DNA from: Paraburkholderia podalyriae
Lineage (GTDB): Bacteria > Pseudomonadota > Gammaproteobacteria > Burkholderiales > Burkholderiaceae
Assembly (NCBI RefSeq): GCF_014397785.1
Contig: NZ_VZQQ01000001.1
Span: 372,001 to 436,000, forward strand
DNA: 64,000 nucleotides
Direction: 5' to 3'
Part shown: positions 8,204-17,051 of the stretch, piece after piece
Layout of the letters: each line of letters begins with the position of its first letter
Position numbering within the stretch: the first letter of the stretch is position 1
Notes under the pieces: model-generated
Database searches by the model: none
What the model was told of the DNA's origin: nothing
What the model saw: only the letters and a program-made list of their open reading frames with translations
Translations under genes and position numbers: made by a program

Positions 8204-9655
8204 TTACTGCAGCAGCTTCAGAACTTGCTGCGGCTCCGAGTTGGCCTGTGCCAGCACCGAGATACCGGCTTGTTGCAGCACTTGCGCCTTGCTCAGGTTC
8301 GCCGTTTCTTCCGCGAAGTTAGCGTCGGTGATCTGCGCGTGTGCGCTCGACAGGTCGGTCGATTCGGCTTGCTGCGAAGTCGCGATACCGGTGAAACGGT
8401 TCTGTGCCGCGCCCAGCGTTGCCTGGATGTTGTTGATCGTCGCGAGAGCGTTGTCGATCGATTCCATCGCGAGGTTCGCGCCGGCGGTCGTGCTGACGTT
8501 GATGTTCGCAACTGAGGTCGGCACGTTGTCCGTGTTGACCGATGCCAGTGCCGAGCCGGCCGTCTGCGCTGCCGACGTCGAGCCGATCGTCGTTTGGGCG
8601 CCGTTGAAGGCGCTGATGCCTGCGCTCGAACTCGTGAACAGGTTCGTTGCAGCCGTGCTCGAAAGCTGGCTGCCGTTCTGGTCGACGTACTCGAAGCCGC
8701 CCGTGCCGTTCGATTCGACGGTGATCGACGTGATGGTGTTCGACGTGCCTGCGGTTGCTGCCGAGCCGTTCGTCGCGTTCAGGTTGAGGCCCGAGAGGGT
8801 GCCGAGGACCGTACCCGCTGCCGCAGCCGAGCCGCCGCCGGTCGAGAACGCAGCGTTGACCGACGTCAGTTCGTTGGTTTGCAGCAGGCCGTTACTCGCG
8901 CCGGTAGCCAGCGAGATCGTCGAGATGCCGCTTGCCGAACCTGCAACCGAGAACAGGTTGTTGGACGCCGTCGGCGACAGCGTCTGGTTGTTCTGGTCGG
9001 TGAAGGTGAAGCCGCCCGTGCCGTTCGACAGGATGTTGATCTGAGTGATCGCGCCCGTGCCGCCAGCGGAGTTGGCCGTGCCGTTCGCGTTCAGGTCGAG
9101 ACCGGTGATCGTGCCGAGCGTGTTGCCTGCCTGCACCGTGCCCGAGCCCAGCGAAGCGGCCGAAACGCCCTGGCTCAGGTTCAGGCTGATCGTCTGACCG
9201 ACGTTCGAGCCGACCTGGACATTGATGGTGCCAGCCGTGCCGTTCAGCAGGTTGATGCCGTTGTACGTCGTCTGCGAGGCGAGACGGTTCACTTCAGAGA
9301 TCTGCTGTGCAACTTCCTGTTGCAGTGCTGCCTGGTTGCTTGCCGACAGCGAGCCGCCTGCTGCCTCGTTCGCGAGCGAACGGATCGTTTGCAGGCTTTG
9401 CGTGATCTGGCTCAAGCCGGTGCTTGCCGTTTGCACCATCGACACGCCGTCGTTCGCGTTCGAAACGCCCTGGTTCAGGCCGTTGATTGCGGTTTGCAGG
9501 GTCGTGGAGATCGCGAGGCCGGCCGCATCGTCCGCCGCGCTGTTGATGCGCTTGCCCGACGACAGGCGGGTAATGGCCTGCGAGAGTGCGCTGCCGGAAC
9601 CAGTCAGGTTTTCCTGAGCCGTCAGCGAATTGATATTACTGTTGATGCTAAGCAT
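8204..9655 (-). CDS. fliC: Flagellin FliC
   Basis: 483 aa, the filament subunit exported by the flagellar apparatus. The conserved D0/D1 ends are complete: MLSINSNINSLTAQENL... at the N-terminus and ...QVLKLLQ at the C-terminus. The middle (about 175-390) is Gly/Ser/Thr/Ala-rich and contains two related blocks (about residues 180-237 and 284-343), each of the form LGT(I/L)xGLxLNA ... SNGTGGF ... DQNxxxLSxTAxNLF, apparently an internal duplication of the surface domain. The many Ser/Thr residues are possible O-glycosylation sites for the nearby GT41 enzyme. Strong ribosome site (AGGAGA) and a sigma-28 promoter at 9746-9772 give a leader of about 80 nt. Confidence 0.97.
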   Translation of the reverse strand: MLSINSNINSLTAQENLTGSGSALSQAITRLSSGKRINSAADDAAGLAISTTLQTAINGLNQGVSNANDGVSMVQTASTGLSQITQSLQTIRSLANEAAGGSLSASNQAALQQEVAQQISEVNRLASQTTYNGINLLNGTAGTINVQVGSNVGQTISLNLSQGVSAASLGSGTVQAGNTLGTITGLDLNANGTANSAGGTGAITQINILSNGTGGFTFTDQNNQTLSPTASNNLFSVAGSASGISTISLATGASNGLLQTNELTSVNAAFSTGGGSAAAAGTVLGTLSGLNLNATNGSAATAGTSNTITSITVESNGTGGFEYVDQNGSQLSSTAATNLFTSSSAGISAFNGAQTTIGSTSAAQTAGSALASVNTDNVPTSVANINVSTTAGANLAMESIDNALATINNIQATLGAAQNRFTGIATSQQAESTDLSSAHAQITDANFAEETANLSKAQVLQQAGISVLAQANSEPQQVLKLLQ

Positions 9656-9745
9656 GAAAATTCTCCTGTAGAGGCATGAGCCCTAAACCTGCCAGTGGTG
9701 GCATCGGCGGAAGCACGTGTTCATTGCTGGCCGCCTCAGTGAAGG

Positions 9746-9772
9746 TTGACGGCCCGCCTCCAAAAAACTTGA
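9746..9772 (-). promoter_or_regulatory. Sigma-28 (FliA) promoter of fliC
   Basis: Minus strand: TCAAGTTT (9772-9765), 11-bp spacer, GCCGTCAA (9753-9746). It matches the FliA promoter pattern at the expected spacing, about 90 bp before the fliC start codon. Recognised by eye, consistent with four similar sites elsewhere in this window. Confidence 0.85.
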
Positions 9773-9925
9773 GCAACTTTCTGTAATGGCGACCTAATTG
9801 TTTGCCGCGCCCGGCGGGGTTCGCGGGCGCGAGCCCCATCCTGTCTGACCGGCGCGATGCGCTGCAGGTGATCGAAAGTGGGCGTATTGTCGTTCGCTCG
9901 TCCGTTATCGATCCCGGAGAAAATC

Positions 9926-10867
9926 ATGCAAAAGCGCAGGATTGGCCGTTCCGAATTGCAGGTCGTGCCGCTGATGTTCGGTGGCAATGTATTTGGCTGG
10001 ACCGCCGACGAGGCGACATCGTTTTCGATCCTCGACGCGTTCGTCGACGCCGGTCTTAACTTCATCGACACCGCCGATGTCTACTCGGCCTGGGTGCCCG
10101 GCAACCAGGGCGGCGAGTCGGAGACGATCCTCGGCAAGTGGTTCCGTCACAGCGGCAAGCGCGAGCAGATCGTGCTCGCGACCAAGGTCTCGAAGCATCC
10201 GCAGCGCAAAGGGCTGTCGGCCGCGAACATCCGGGCTGCGGTCGAAGACTCGCTGCGTCGCCTGCAAACCGATTACATCGACGTCTATTTCTCCCACGAC
10301 GACGACACCGCGACGCCGCTCGCGGAAACGCTCGGCGCGTATCAGACGCTGATCGAGGCGGGCAAGGTGCGTGTGATCGGCGCGTCGAACTACAGCGGCG
10401 CGCGCGTCGAGGAGGCGCTTGCGGTGTCGCGCCAGCACGGGCTGCCCGAGTATCAGTTGCTGCAGCCCGAATACAATCTGTACGACCGCGCGCAATACGA
10501 GCGCGACAGCGAGCCGGTGGCGCTCGCGAATCATCTCGGCGTGGTGGTCTATTACAGTCTCGCGAGCGGGTTCCTGTCGGGCAAATACCGCAGCGAGGCC
10601 GATCTGGCCGGCAAGGCGCGCGGGAGCGGGGTCGAGAAATACCTGAACGGGCGCGGCTTCCGGATTCTCGGCGCGCTCGACCGTGTTGCGCAACGGCATG
10701 GCAGCACGCCGGCTGCGATCGCGCTCGCATGGCTGATCGCGCGGCCGAGCGTTACGGCCCCCATTGCGAGCGCGACCTCGGTCGAGCAGCTGAAAAGCCT
10801 GGCCGCGGCCGTCCGGCTATTTCTCACAGCCGACGATATCCGCGAGCTGGACGAAGCGAGCACCTGA
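9926..10867 (+). CDS. Aldo/keto reductase
   Basis: 313 aa from the ATG at 9926 (MQKRRIGRSELQVVPLMFGG), with GGAGA 6 bp upstream; an in-frame ATG at 9878 has no ribosome site and would add atypical residues. The family landmarks are present: NFIDTADVYS with the catalytic Asp/Tyr, VLATKVSKH with the Lys, DVYFSHDDD with the His, and IGASNYSG in the NADPH-binding barrel. It probably reduces aldehydes or ketones with NADPH in the cytoplasm; the substrate is unknown. It is transcribed divergently from fliC and has no evident link with motility. Confidence 0.9.
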   Translation: MQKRRIGRSELQVVPLMFGGNVFGWTADEATSFSILDAFVDAGLNFIDTADVYSAWVPGNQGGESETILGKWFRHSGKREQIVLATKVSKHPQRKGLSAANIRAAVEDSLRRLQTDYIDVYFSHDDDTATPLAETLGAYQTLIEAGKVRVIGASNYSGARVEEALAVSRQHGLPEYQLLQPEYNLYDRAQYERDSEPVALANHLGVVVYYSLASGFLSGKYRSEADLAGKARGSGVEKYLNGRGFRILGALDRVAQRHGSTPAAIALAWLIARPSVTAPIASATSVEQLKSLAAAVRLFLTADDIRELDEAST

Positions 10868-11277
10868 CCGGACGCACACCTCGGCCGCCGACGCGGGCGG
10901 TCCGCGCCGGGGGAAAGCCTGGCGCAATCGGTAAACCCCTGGTAGGATGGGTAGTTTCCTGATATTATCGAGAGTGAATTGAGATCTTTGCCTGTTTCGT
11001 CAGTGTTCTGCATTGATGAAAGGTTGGCGAAACGGCAACAGACGCGGCTTTTGTATTATGTCTGTCCGCGTTCCGCGGTGAACTCCCCACCTCTCTTTTC
11101 CGGCCTCCGTGGCCGCTTTGCCTCTCGCTTCATTCGTGGTTTGGCCGGAGCTGTCTATCAGCCTCGCGTTTGCCTGTTACTGGCCATGAATCGGAGCGAC
11201 CGGAGAGCCGGCGCGTGATTGGTGACCTGAGTGGTTACCACCACGCAATTAAATCTAGTGATTGAGTTAGGAATTAC
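10868..11277 (+). other. Intergenic region upstream of rpsU
   Basis: 410 bp. It should contain the rpsU promoter and leader; a TATTAT hexamer at about 11054-11059 is a possible -10 box, but no convincing -35 was found at the right distance. No coding frame in it has gene-like features. Confidence 0.5.
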
Positions 11278-11490
11278 ATGACGACGATTCTTCTGAAAGA
11301 AAACGAGCCGTTCGAAGTGGCAATTCGCCGCTTTCGTCGCGCAATCGAAAAGAATGGCCTGATCGCTGAACTGCGTGAACGCCAGTCGTATGAAAAGCCG
11401 ACCACGGCTCGCAAGCGCAAGAAGGCAGCAGCTGTTAAGCGCTTGCACAAGCGTCTGCGCAGCCAGATGCTGCCGAAAAAGCTGCACTAA
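11278..11490 (+). CDS. rpsU: 30S ribosomal protein S21
   Basis: 70 aa. S21 binds the 30S platform and helps initiation on structured mRNAs. The sequence is characteristic: [20 protein letters not shown] near the N-terminus and a basic [16 protein letters not shown]-terminal helix; the length equals the family norm. AGGA lies 8 bp before the ATG. A strong terminator follows at 11514-11554, so it looks monocistronic, unlike the rpsU-dnaG-rpoD arrangement of enterics. Confidence 0.97.
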   Translation: MTTILLKENEPFEVAIRRFRRAIEKNGLIAELRERQSYEKPTTARKRKKAAAVKRLHKRLRSQMLPKKLH

Positions 11491-11513
11491 GCACGCTTTT
11501 TATACGCACGCCG

Positions 11514-11554
11514 AACGGCGGTGTGAGCTTCGAAAGAAGCCACATCGCCGTTTT
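11514..11554 (+). terminator. Terminator after rpsU
   Basis: A long imperfect hairpin: AACGGCG ... GCTTC-GAAA-GAAGC ... CGCCGTT followed by TT. The GAAA tetraloop inside makes it very stable. It also lies between rpsU and the convergent gene at 11593-12018. Confidence 0.8.
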
Positions 11555-11592
11555 GCTTTGGGGCGCGCGATTTCACTCCGTGCGTCCAGCTG

Positions 11593-12018
11593 TTACGCCG
11601 CGCTCCTCAGCAGCTCGGCCGACAGCGCGAATTCGCGCGCGATCGAGCCCAGCCGCTCTTGCCACTCCCATGTGCCGAATACGTCGTGCACATTTTGCAG
11701 GCAACTGAGCAAAGCGATGGTCACCGGGTCATACACATTGATGCGGGCCCGCAGCAGCGCTTTTTTCAGCGCGGCCACGCCGACATCCATGTAAGCGGGC
11801 ACCTCGGCCGGTGGTTTGCCGATGAAGCGCACGGGCACGCCTTCCATCGCCGTCATATAGTCTCGCGGCCTGATCAGGTTGCCGACCGGGCAGCCGCCGC
11901 AATAGCCGCGGTAGGCGCCGCCGCCCCTCGGCAGCAAGGCGGCGCGTTTCTGGTCGAACAGATGCGTGACGGACTGATCGTAAATGTCCTGATGGGTCAG
12001 GAAGCTAAGTGATTTCAT
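11593..12018 (-). CDS. Conserved-looking protein of unknown function with a CGGCPVGN motif
   Basis: 141 aa from the ATG at 12018 (MKSLSFLTHQDIYDQ), with GGGAGACC upstream. I do not recognise the family. Visible features are a basic/Gly-rich stretch followed by YCGGCPVGNLI (about residues 40-50) with a CxxC pair that could bind metal or act in redox, one further Cys near the C-terminal third (LLSCLQ), and no signal peptide or membrane helix, so it should be cytoplasmic. It lies convergent to rpsU and 158 bp downstream of tag on the same strand. Codon use and the ribosome site argue that it is a real gene. Confidence 0.65.
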   Translation of the reverse strand: MKSLSFLTHQDIYDQSVTHLFDQKRAALLPRGGGAYRGYCGGCPVGNLIRPRDYMTAMEGVPVRFIGKPPAEVPAYMDVGVAALKKALLRARINVYDPVTIALLSCLQNVHDVFGTWEWQERLGSIAREFALSAELLRSAA

Positions 12019-12176
12019 GGTTGGTCTCCCGCGTCCGAGGCGGTGGTTATTTGTTGAGCGCGCATCGCTTGAGGGCATGGCAACGAGTATCCGCCCCGGG
12101 TCGTCCGACGAAGGGCCGACTATGAGCATGAAACGGCTCCAATTCGCGCTTTTGCGCGTCCCCCAAACGCTGTCGC

Positions 12177-12773
12177 TCACCCCGCCTTAGGGCGACGCCC
12201 TTTCTTTCCCAGGGACGCGCATCGCTCGCGGCACATGCAGTTCGTCTCATGATCGTTGACCATGCCGACCGCCTGCATGAATGCATAGCAGATCGTCGAA
12301 CCGACAAATTTGCAGCCGTAGCGCTTGAGACCCTTACTTAGCGCGTCCGATACTTCCGTCGATGCAGGCGCGTGCTTATACGAAGCCCATTCGTTCTGAA
12401 TCGGCGTGTCGTCGACGAATGACCACAGGAAGTTCGCGAGCGAGCCATGTTCGGCCTGGATCTGCTGCACGGCGCGCGCATTCCGGATGGCCGCCTCGAT
12501 CTTGCCGCGATGTCGCACGATGCTTTGATCCGCGACGAGCGCATCCACGTGCTTCGACGTGAAGGCTGCGACCTTGTCGATGTCGAAGTCGGCGAACGCG
12601 CGCCGATAGCCGGCGCGCTTGTTGAGTATCGTCGACCATGACAAACCGGCCTGCGCACCTTCAAGCACCAGCATCTCGAACAGGTGCTGATCGTCGCGCG
12701 ACGGCACACCCCACTCGGTGTCGTGGTACTGTGCGAGCGCTTCGCTCGATACCCAGTTGCATCGTTGTGTCAC
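12177..12773 (-). CDS. tag: DNA-3-methyladenine glycosylase I (Tag)
   Basis: 198 aa from a GTG at 12773, preceded by GGGAG at good spacing; a longer in-frame start at 12842 would add residues not typical of the family. Tag excises 3-methyladenine from alkylated DNA. Landmarks: RCNWVSSEALAQYHDTEWG at the N-terminus, with the Cys and His that join C-terminal NDHETNC residues in a zinc site, plus FEMLVLEGAQAGLSW and the later KFVGSTICYAFMQAVG helix-hairpin-like region. Length fits the family (about 190 aa). The C-terminal tail is basic. Confidence 0.93.
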   Translation of the reverse strand: MTQRCNWVSSEALAQYHDTEWGVPSRDDQHLFEMLVLEGAQAGLSWSTILNKRAGYRRAFADFDIDKVAAFTSKHVDALVADQSIVRHRGKIEAAIRNARAVQQIQAEHGSLANFLWSFVDDTPIQNEWASYKHAPASTEVSDALSKGLKRYGCKFVGSTICYAFMQAVGMVNDHETNCMCRERCASLGKKGRRPKAG

Positions 12774-12913
12774 TGTCGCGCTCCCGCGTGGCCATGTGGT
12801 TCGCCAGCATAGCGGAAGCGGTGTGCGCCGCAAGCTGGCCATTCGGCTAATTGCGTGATTCCAATTGACCTGCCACGCTACGAGTCATTCACCCACGGAA
12901 CTGATTCGATTCG

Positions 12914-13804
12914 ATGAACCACGACTTCTTTCTGATTGGCGTCGACGGCGGCGGCACCGGCACGCGCGTCGTGCTCGACGACGCGCAGGGCCGCGAACTG
13001 GCTCAGGCGACAAGCGGCCCGTCGGGTCTTGGGCTCGGCATCCCGCGCGCATGGCAGTCCATTCAGGCCGCCTGCGGCGAAGCGTTCGAGCGAGCCGGAG
13101 TCGCGCTTGACTGGTCGCGCTGCGTGCTCGGTTGCGGACTCGCGGGCGTCAACAATCGCGACTGGCTCGCCGAGTTTCACGACCAGGCGCCGCGGCTAGC
13201 CGGACTGGCCGTCGAGACCGACGCCTACACGACGTTGCTCGGTGCGCACGATGGCGCGCCCGGTGTGATCGTCGCACTCGGCACCGGCAGCGTCGCGGCA
13301 TCGCTCGCGAGCGACGGCGAATTCCGCATGGCCGGCGGCTACGGCTTTCCATCAGCCGACGAAGCGAGCGGCGCGTGGCTCGGTCTCCGGCTGATCGTGC
13401 ACGCGCAACATGCGCTCGACGGCCGCGCGCCCGTCGACGAACTCGCGCGTGCGCTGCTCGCGCATACCGGCGCGCGGGATCGCGACACTCTCGTCGTCTG
13501 GCTGTGCGCGGCCAATCAGACCGCTTATGCGCGGCTCGCGCCGATTGCTATCGAGCACCGCGCACATCCGTTCGCGGCGCGGTTGCTCGGCGAGGCCGGC
13601 AGCGAAGTCGGCAAGATGATAGCGGCGCTGGACGCCACGGGCACGCTGCCGGTCGCGTTGTGCGGAGGCCTCGGTGCGCCGTTACGCGAGTATGTGCCGC
13701 ACGCGTATCAGGCGCGTCTGTGCGAGCCGCGGGCAGATTCGGCGCATGGCGGCTTGCAACTGGCGCGGCGCGAAGCGCGGCGGCTGGCCGGACGAGACCT
13801 GTAA
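12914..13804 (+). CDS. BadF/BadG-type ATPase, probable glucosamine or N-acetylglucosamine kinase
   Basis: 296 aa of the ASKHA (sugar kinase/Hsp70-like) fold. FFLIGVDGGGTGTRVVL is the phosphate-1 loop, VIVALGTGSVAA the phosphate-2 loop, and ALCGGLGAPL the adenosine motif near the C-terminus. Members phosphorylate N-acetylglucosamine or glucosamine; the BadF name comes from benzoyl-CoA reductase activators, which this single short protein is unlikely to be. It lies just upstream of a HAD phosphatase gene (47 bp), possibly one operon of sugar-phosphate handling. Confidence 0.8.
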   Translation: MNHDFFLIGVDGGGTGTRVVLDDAQGRELAQATSGPSGLGLGIPRAWQSIQAACGEAFERAGVALDWSRCVLGCGLAGVNNRDWLAEFHDQAPRLAGLAVETDAYTTLLGAHDGAPGVIVALGTGSVAASLASDGEFRMAGGYGFPSADEASGAWLGLRLIVHAQHALDGRAPVDELARALLAHTGARDRDTLVVWLCAANQTAYARLAPIAIEHRAHPFAARLLGEAGSEVGKMIAALDATGTLPVALCGGLGAPLREYVPHAYQARLCEPRADSAHGGLQLARREARRLAGRDL

Positions 13805-13851
13805 AATATCCGCTTTGACACTGCCTCGACGGCTCAGCCGCCGGACTCACC

Positions 13852-14679
13852 ATGTATAAAGTCATCGCCACGGATCTCGACGGCACACTGCTCAACGCCG
13901 ACCACCAGGTCGACCCGTTCACGGTCGCCACGGTGCGCAAGCTCGAAAGCGATGGGCTGCGGTTCGTGATCGCCACGGGGCGGCATTACTGTGACGTCGC
14001 GGGCATCCGCGATCTGCTCGGCATCAATCCGTATCTGATTACGTCGAACGGCGCGCGCATTCACGCGCCTGATAACACGGTGATCCACGCGGACGATCTG
14101 CCGCCAGCGACCGTGCAGCGTCTCGTGCAGCCCGAAATTGCCGGCGCGCATGGCCGAGTGATCGTCAACCTGTTTGCGGACGACGCGTGGCTGATCGACC
14201 GCGATGCGCCCCATCTGCTGGCGTTCCACCAGGACTCCGGCTTCACTTACGAAGTGACCGATCTGCCGAAGCACGACGGCGTCGACATTGCAAAGGCGCT
14301 GTATATCGGCGAACCCGCCGATCTCGCGCAGGTGGCCGCCAATCTGGAACGCGAATTCGGCGAGCGACTGTACGTGACGTACTCGTTGCCGGATTGTCTG
14401 GAAGTGATGACCGCGAATGTGTCGAAAGGGCGCGCGCTGCAGATCGTACTCGAGCGCCTCGGTGTCGATGCGTCACATTGCGTCGCGTTCGGCGACAACA
14501 TGAACGATATCGATCTGCTCGAGACGGCCGGCCATCCCTTCATGATGAACAACGCCAATCCCGATCTGATCACGCGTCTGCCGCATGTGCCGCGCATCGG
14601 CAACAATTTCGAAGCGGGCGTTGCGCATCATCTGCGCAAACTGTTTGCGCTGAGCGACGAACTGGCGTCTGAGCCGTAG
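13852..14679 (+). CDS. HAD-superfamily phosphatase, Cof/YidA-like
   Basis: 275 aa. Cytoplasmic HAD type IIB sugar-phosphate or nucleotide phosphatase. Motif I is ATDLDGTLLN (nucleophile Asp), motif II FVIATGRH, the C2-type cap lies in the middle, motif III includes the Lys of VSKGRALQ, and motif IV GDNMNDIDLLE holds the Mg-binding acids. Length matches the Cof family (about 270). It follows the sugar-kinase gene on the same strand. The substrate cannot be read from sequence because this family is promiscuous. Confidence 0.9.
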   Translation: MYKVIATDLDGTLLNADHQVDPFTVATVRKLESDGLRFVIATGRHYCDVAGIRDLLGINPYLITSNGARIHAPDNTVIHADDLPPATVQRLVQPEIAGAHGRVIVNLFADDAWLIDRDAPHLLAFHQDSGFTYEVTDLPKHDGVDIAKALYIGEPADLAQVAANLEREFGERLYVTYSLPDCLEVMTANVSKGRALQIVLERLGVDASHCVAFGDNMNDIDLLETAGHPFMMNNANPDLITRLPHVPRIGNNFEAGVAHHLRKLFALSDELASEP

Positions 14680-14694
14680 CCACTGCGATAGAAA

Positions 14695-14728
14695 GCGGCC
14701 CGAATCCGCTCGCGCGAATGCGGGCCGC
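14695..14728 (-). terminator. Possible terminator between convergent genes
   Basis: GCGGCCCG and CGGGCCGC flank an 18-nt loop. On the minus strand the stem is followed by TTTCT, so it may end the transcript of the small exported protein at 14774-15082. The T-run is short, so this is tentative. Confidence 0.45.
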
Positions 14729-14773
14729 AAAAGTTGCTCGCGGAGCGCGGGGCATGCGCTCCGCCGGCGTTCG

Positions 14774-15082
14774 TCAATCCCGCCAGCCGCGATGCTCGCC
14801 GCGATCGTCATGACCCCAGCGGCGGTTGTCGTGACCCCAGCCGCGGTCATCGCGGTGATAGTCGCGGTAGTAGTCGCCGCGCTCGTAGCGATGATCCCAG
14901 CCGCCGTAATACACCGGCTCCGGTGCCGCGTACACGCGCGCCGGGGCGGCATAAACCGGCGCGGCATAAACCGGGGCGCCGAGCGATAGGCCGACGCTCA
15001 GATCCGTATGCGCCTGCGCGACACCGCATGCGCCCGCCGCGAGTCCGGCAGCAACCAGCAAGTGAGTGACGATGCGTTTCAT
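14774..15082 (-). CDS. Small exported Tyr/Arg/Asp-rich protein
   Basis: 102 aa from the ATG at 15082 (MKRIVTHLLVAAGLAAGACG). The first 25 residues form a signal peptide ending near AQAHT, so it should be periplasmic or surface-exposed. The mature part has short PVYAAP repeats (related to the PXPV repeat found in many proteobacterial exported proteins), then a hydrophilic C-terminal half made of RYERGDYYRDY, DDRGWGHD and WGHDDRGEHRG repeats. No enzymatic motif is seen. Function unknown; a stress or envelope role is only a guess. Confidence 0.75.
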   Translation of the reverse strand: MKRIVTHLLVAAGLAAGACGVAQAHTDLSVGLSLGAPVYAAPVYAAPARVYAAPEPVYYGGWDHRYERGDYYRDYHRDDRGWGHDNRRWGHDDRGEHRGWRD

Positions 15083-15369
15083 GTTGGTCTCTCCTGTGAA
15101 GCGACGTAGGTTTGTCGCACAGGGCCAATGTATGCGCTCGCGGCGGGGTGAACTGCGACCAGATGTTACGGACTGCAAGCATCGTCGAAGTCATCGAAGA
15201 CGACAGGAAAGACCGCGCGGACGTTGCGCGCGCCCACCTTGTCCCGCTTGCAGTCGCGCCACACGGGGCTTTGCGGCCGGTCAACTCAAGCCCGCAGGCG
15301 GCTCATCGCGCACGCTTGCCGCTTGACTCGCCAGCGCGCGTAATCACGGCTTACATCTGTATGACTCAA

Positions 15370-16137
15370 TTAATCCGCCGCATGCGCCGAAGCGTCCGAA
15401 GTAGCGGAAGAGGCGGCCCCCGCGGAGGATGCCGACACGCCCGGCAACGCCGCGCAGGGGCAATCGGTGGCCCGTCCGTCGAGCCCTTCGCGATCGTGTT
15501 TGAAGCTCGCGCGCGGCGTGCCGTTCCGCCAGTCGAGTCGCACGATGTAAATGCTGTCGAAGTCGTCGGTTTGCCATTTCGGCACGTCGGCCGCACGGCC
15601 GCCATGCGCACTCAACATCTGCCGCAACAGCTTCTCGATCAGCTTGTGCTCCCACGCAATGACGATCAGCTTGCCGCGATTGGACGGATCGACTAGCGCA
15701 TTGCCGAGCTGGTCGATCTGCGCAAAGCCGTACGGCGTTTGCACCGGCATCTGGAATTGAATCGCGGTCGGCTCGATCGTCGCGAGCGGGCGCACGTAAT
15801 AGTACGGATGACCGCTGTCGTCCTTTTGCTGGCCAGGGTCTGGCGCGTAGATCGCATCGGGTTTGCCGAATTTGGCGGCGATCACGGCCGGCAGCGCGAG
15901 CGCACGGTTCAGCCCCTGGCAGTCGAGCTGGCCGTAGCCTTGCGCGGGTTTCTCGCCGTGTCGAACGAATACGAGGGTTTCGATATTGCCGCCCGCCGTC
16001 GCTACGGCGGGGGCCGCGGTCGCAACGACAGCCGACGTGTCCGTCGCCGCGGACAAGGCCGGCAACGCCAGCGCGCTCGCGCACAAGCCGCCGAGCGACA
16101 GTGCGACGCCATGCAGGAATCCGCGGAAACGGTTCAT
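15370..16137 (-). CDS. Exported histidine phosphatase-like protein
   Basis: 255 aa from the ATG at 16137 (MNRFRGFLHGVALSLGG), which starts a signal peptide of about 30 residues. After an Ala/Thr-rich linker comes TLVFVRHGEKPAQGYGQLDC, the RHG signature of the histidine phosphatase (phosphoglycerate mutase) superfamily. The second catalytic His is plausibly in LIVIAWEHKLIEKLLRQM. It is probably a periplasmic phosphohydrolase of unknown substrate. The last 30 residues are Ala/Ser-rich. No operon partner is visible. Confidence 0.78.
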   Translation of the reverse strand: MNRFRGFLHGVALSLGGLCASALALPALSAATDTSAVVATAAPAVATAGGNIETLVFVRHGEKPAQGYGQLDCQGLNRALALPAVIAAKFGKPDAIYAPDPGQQKDDSGHPYYYVRPLATIEPTAIQFQMPVQTPYGFAQIDQLGNALVDPSNRGKLIVIAWEHKLIEKLLRQMLSAHGGRAADVPKWQTDDFDSIYIVRLDWRNGTPRASFKHDREGLDGRATDCPCAALPGVSASSAGAASSATSDASAHAAD

Positions 16138-16310
16138 CGAGAGCACCTGTACGAGGCCGGGAAGTCGCCCGATTCTAGCAGCGGTGCACATCTGCACGCG
16201 GCCGGCGCGGCATTCGTATCGCGTCGGTGGTCGCAATCAATATTGGGCGCTGGGGCCCCCATTGATGCTGACCGGATCACGTTCATCCGACCGACGCGCG
16301 AAACCGGCCG

Positions 16311-17051
16311 TCAGTCGAGTACCCGCTTGCGCGCCTCGCTGATGCGATCCTCGGCGATCAGCGGATAGACGACCCCCGCGATCACCGCGCCGATGATCGG
16401 GGCAGCCCAGAACAGCCACAATTGATCGAGCGCCGCGCCGCCGACGAATAGCGCCGGGCCCGTCGAGCGCGCCGGATTGACCGACGTGTTGGTGACGGGA
16501 ATCGAAATCAGGTGGATCAGCGTCAGGCACAGGCCGATCGCGATCGGCGCGAAACCGGCCGGCGCGCGGCGGTCGGTGGCGCCGAGAATCACGAACAGGA
16601 AGAAGCCCGTCATCACCACTTCGCAAATGAAGGCGGCGGCGAGCGAATAGTGCCCCGGCGATTGCTCGCCGTAACCGTTTGTCGCGAAGCCGCTCGCGAC
16701 CAGATCGAAGCCAGGCTTGCCCGACGCGATCAGCGCCAGCACGAATGCGCCGAGCACCGCGCCGATCACCTGCGCGACGATGTACGGCAGCAGATCGCGG
16801 ACCGGAAATCGGCCGGCGACGGTCAGGCCGACGCTCACCGCCGGATTCAGGTGGCAGCCCGAAATGTGGCCGATCGCAAAAGCCATCGTCAGCACGGTCA
16901 GGCCGAAGGCCAGCGACACGCCGATGAAGCCGATGCCCAGACCGTGAACCGGCCCGGCGAAGTTGGCGGCGAGGACCGCGCTGCCGCAGCCCCCGAGCAC
17001 GAGCCAGAAAGTGCCGAACAGTTCGGCAACGAGGCGCTTTGACAACTCCAT
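16311..17051 (-). CDS. aqpZ: Aquaporin Z
   Basis: 246 aa inner-membrane water channel with six membrane helices and two half-helices. Both NPA motifs are intact: [11 protein letters not shown] in loop B and [11 protein letters not shown] in loop E; the Arg after the second NPA and the [18 protein letters not shown] first helix are typical of AqpZ rather than the glycerol channel GlpF (no Asp after NPAR). AGGATC precedes the ATG. It is transcribed divergently from the H-NS-like gene and has no role in motility that I can see. Confidence 0.95.
   Translation of the reverse strand: MELSKRLVAELFGTFWLVLGGCGSAVLAANFAGPVHGLGIGFIGVSLAFGLTVLTMAFAIGHISGCHLNPAVSVGLTVAGRFPVRDLLPYIVAQVIGAVLGAFVLALIASGKPGFDLVASGFATNGYGEQSPGHYSLAAAFICEVVMTGFFLFVILGATDRRAPAGFAPIAIGLCLTLIHLISIPVTNTSVNPARSTGPALFVGGAALDQLWLFWAAPIIGAVIAGVVYPLIAEDRISEARKRVLD

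Noticed and set aside
9648-10071. Short open frames between fliC and the aldo/keto reductase
   Set aside because: They overlap the fliC promoter and leader or the reductase gene in antisense, and have no gene-like features.
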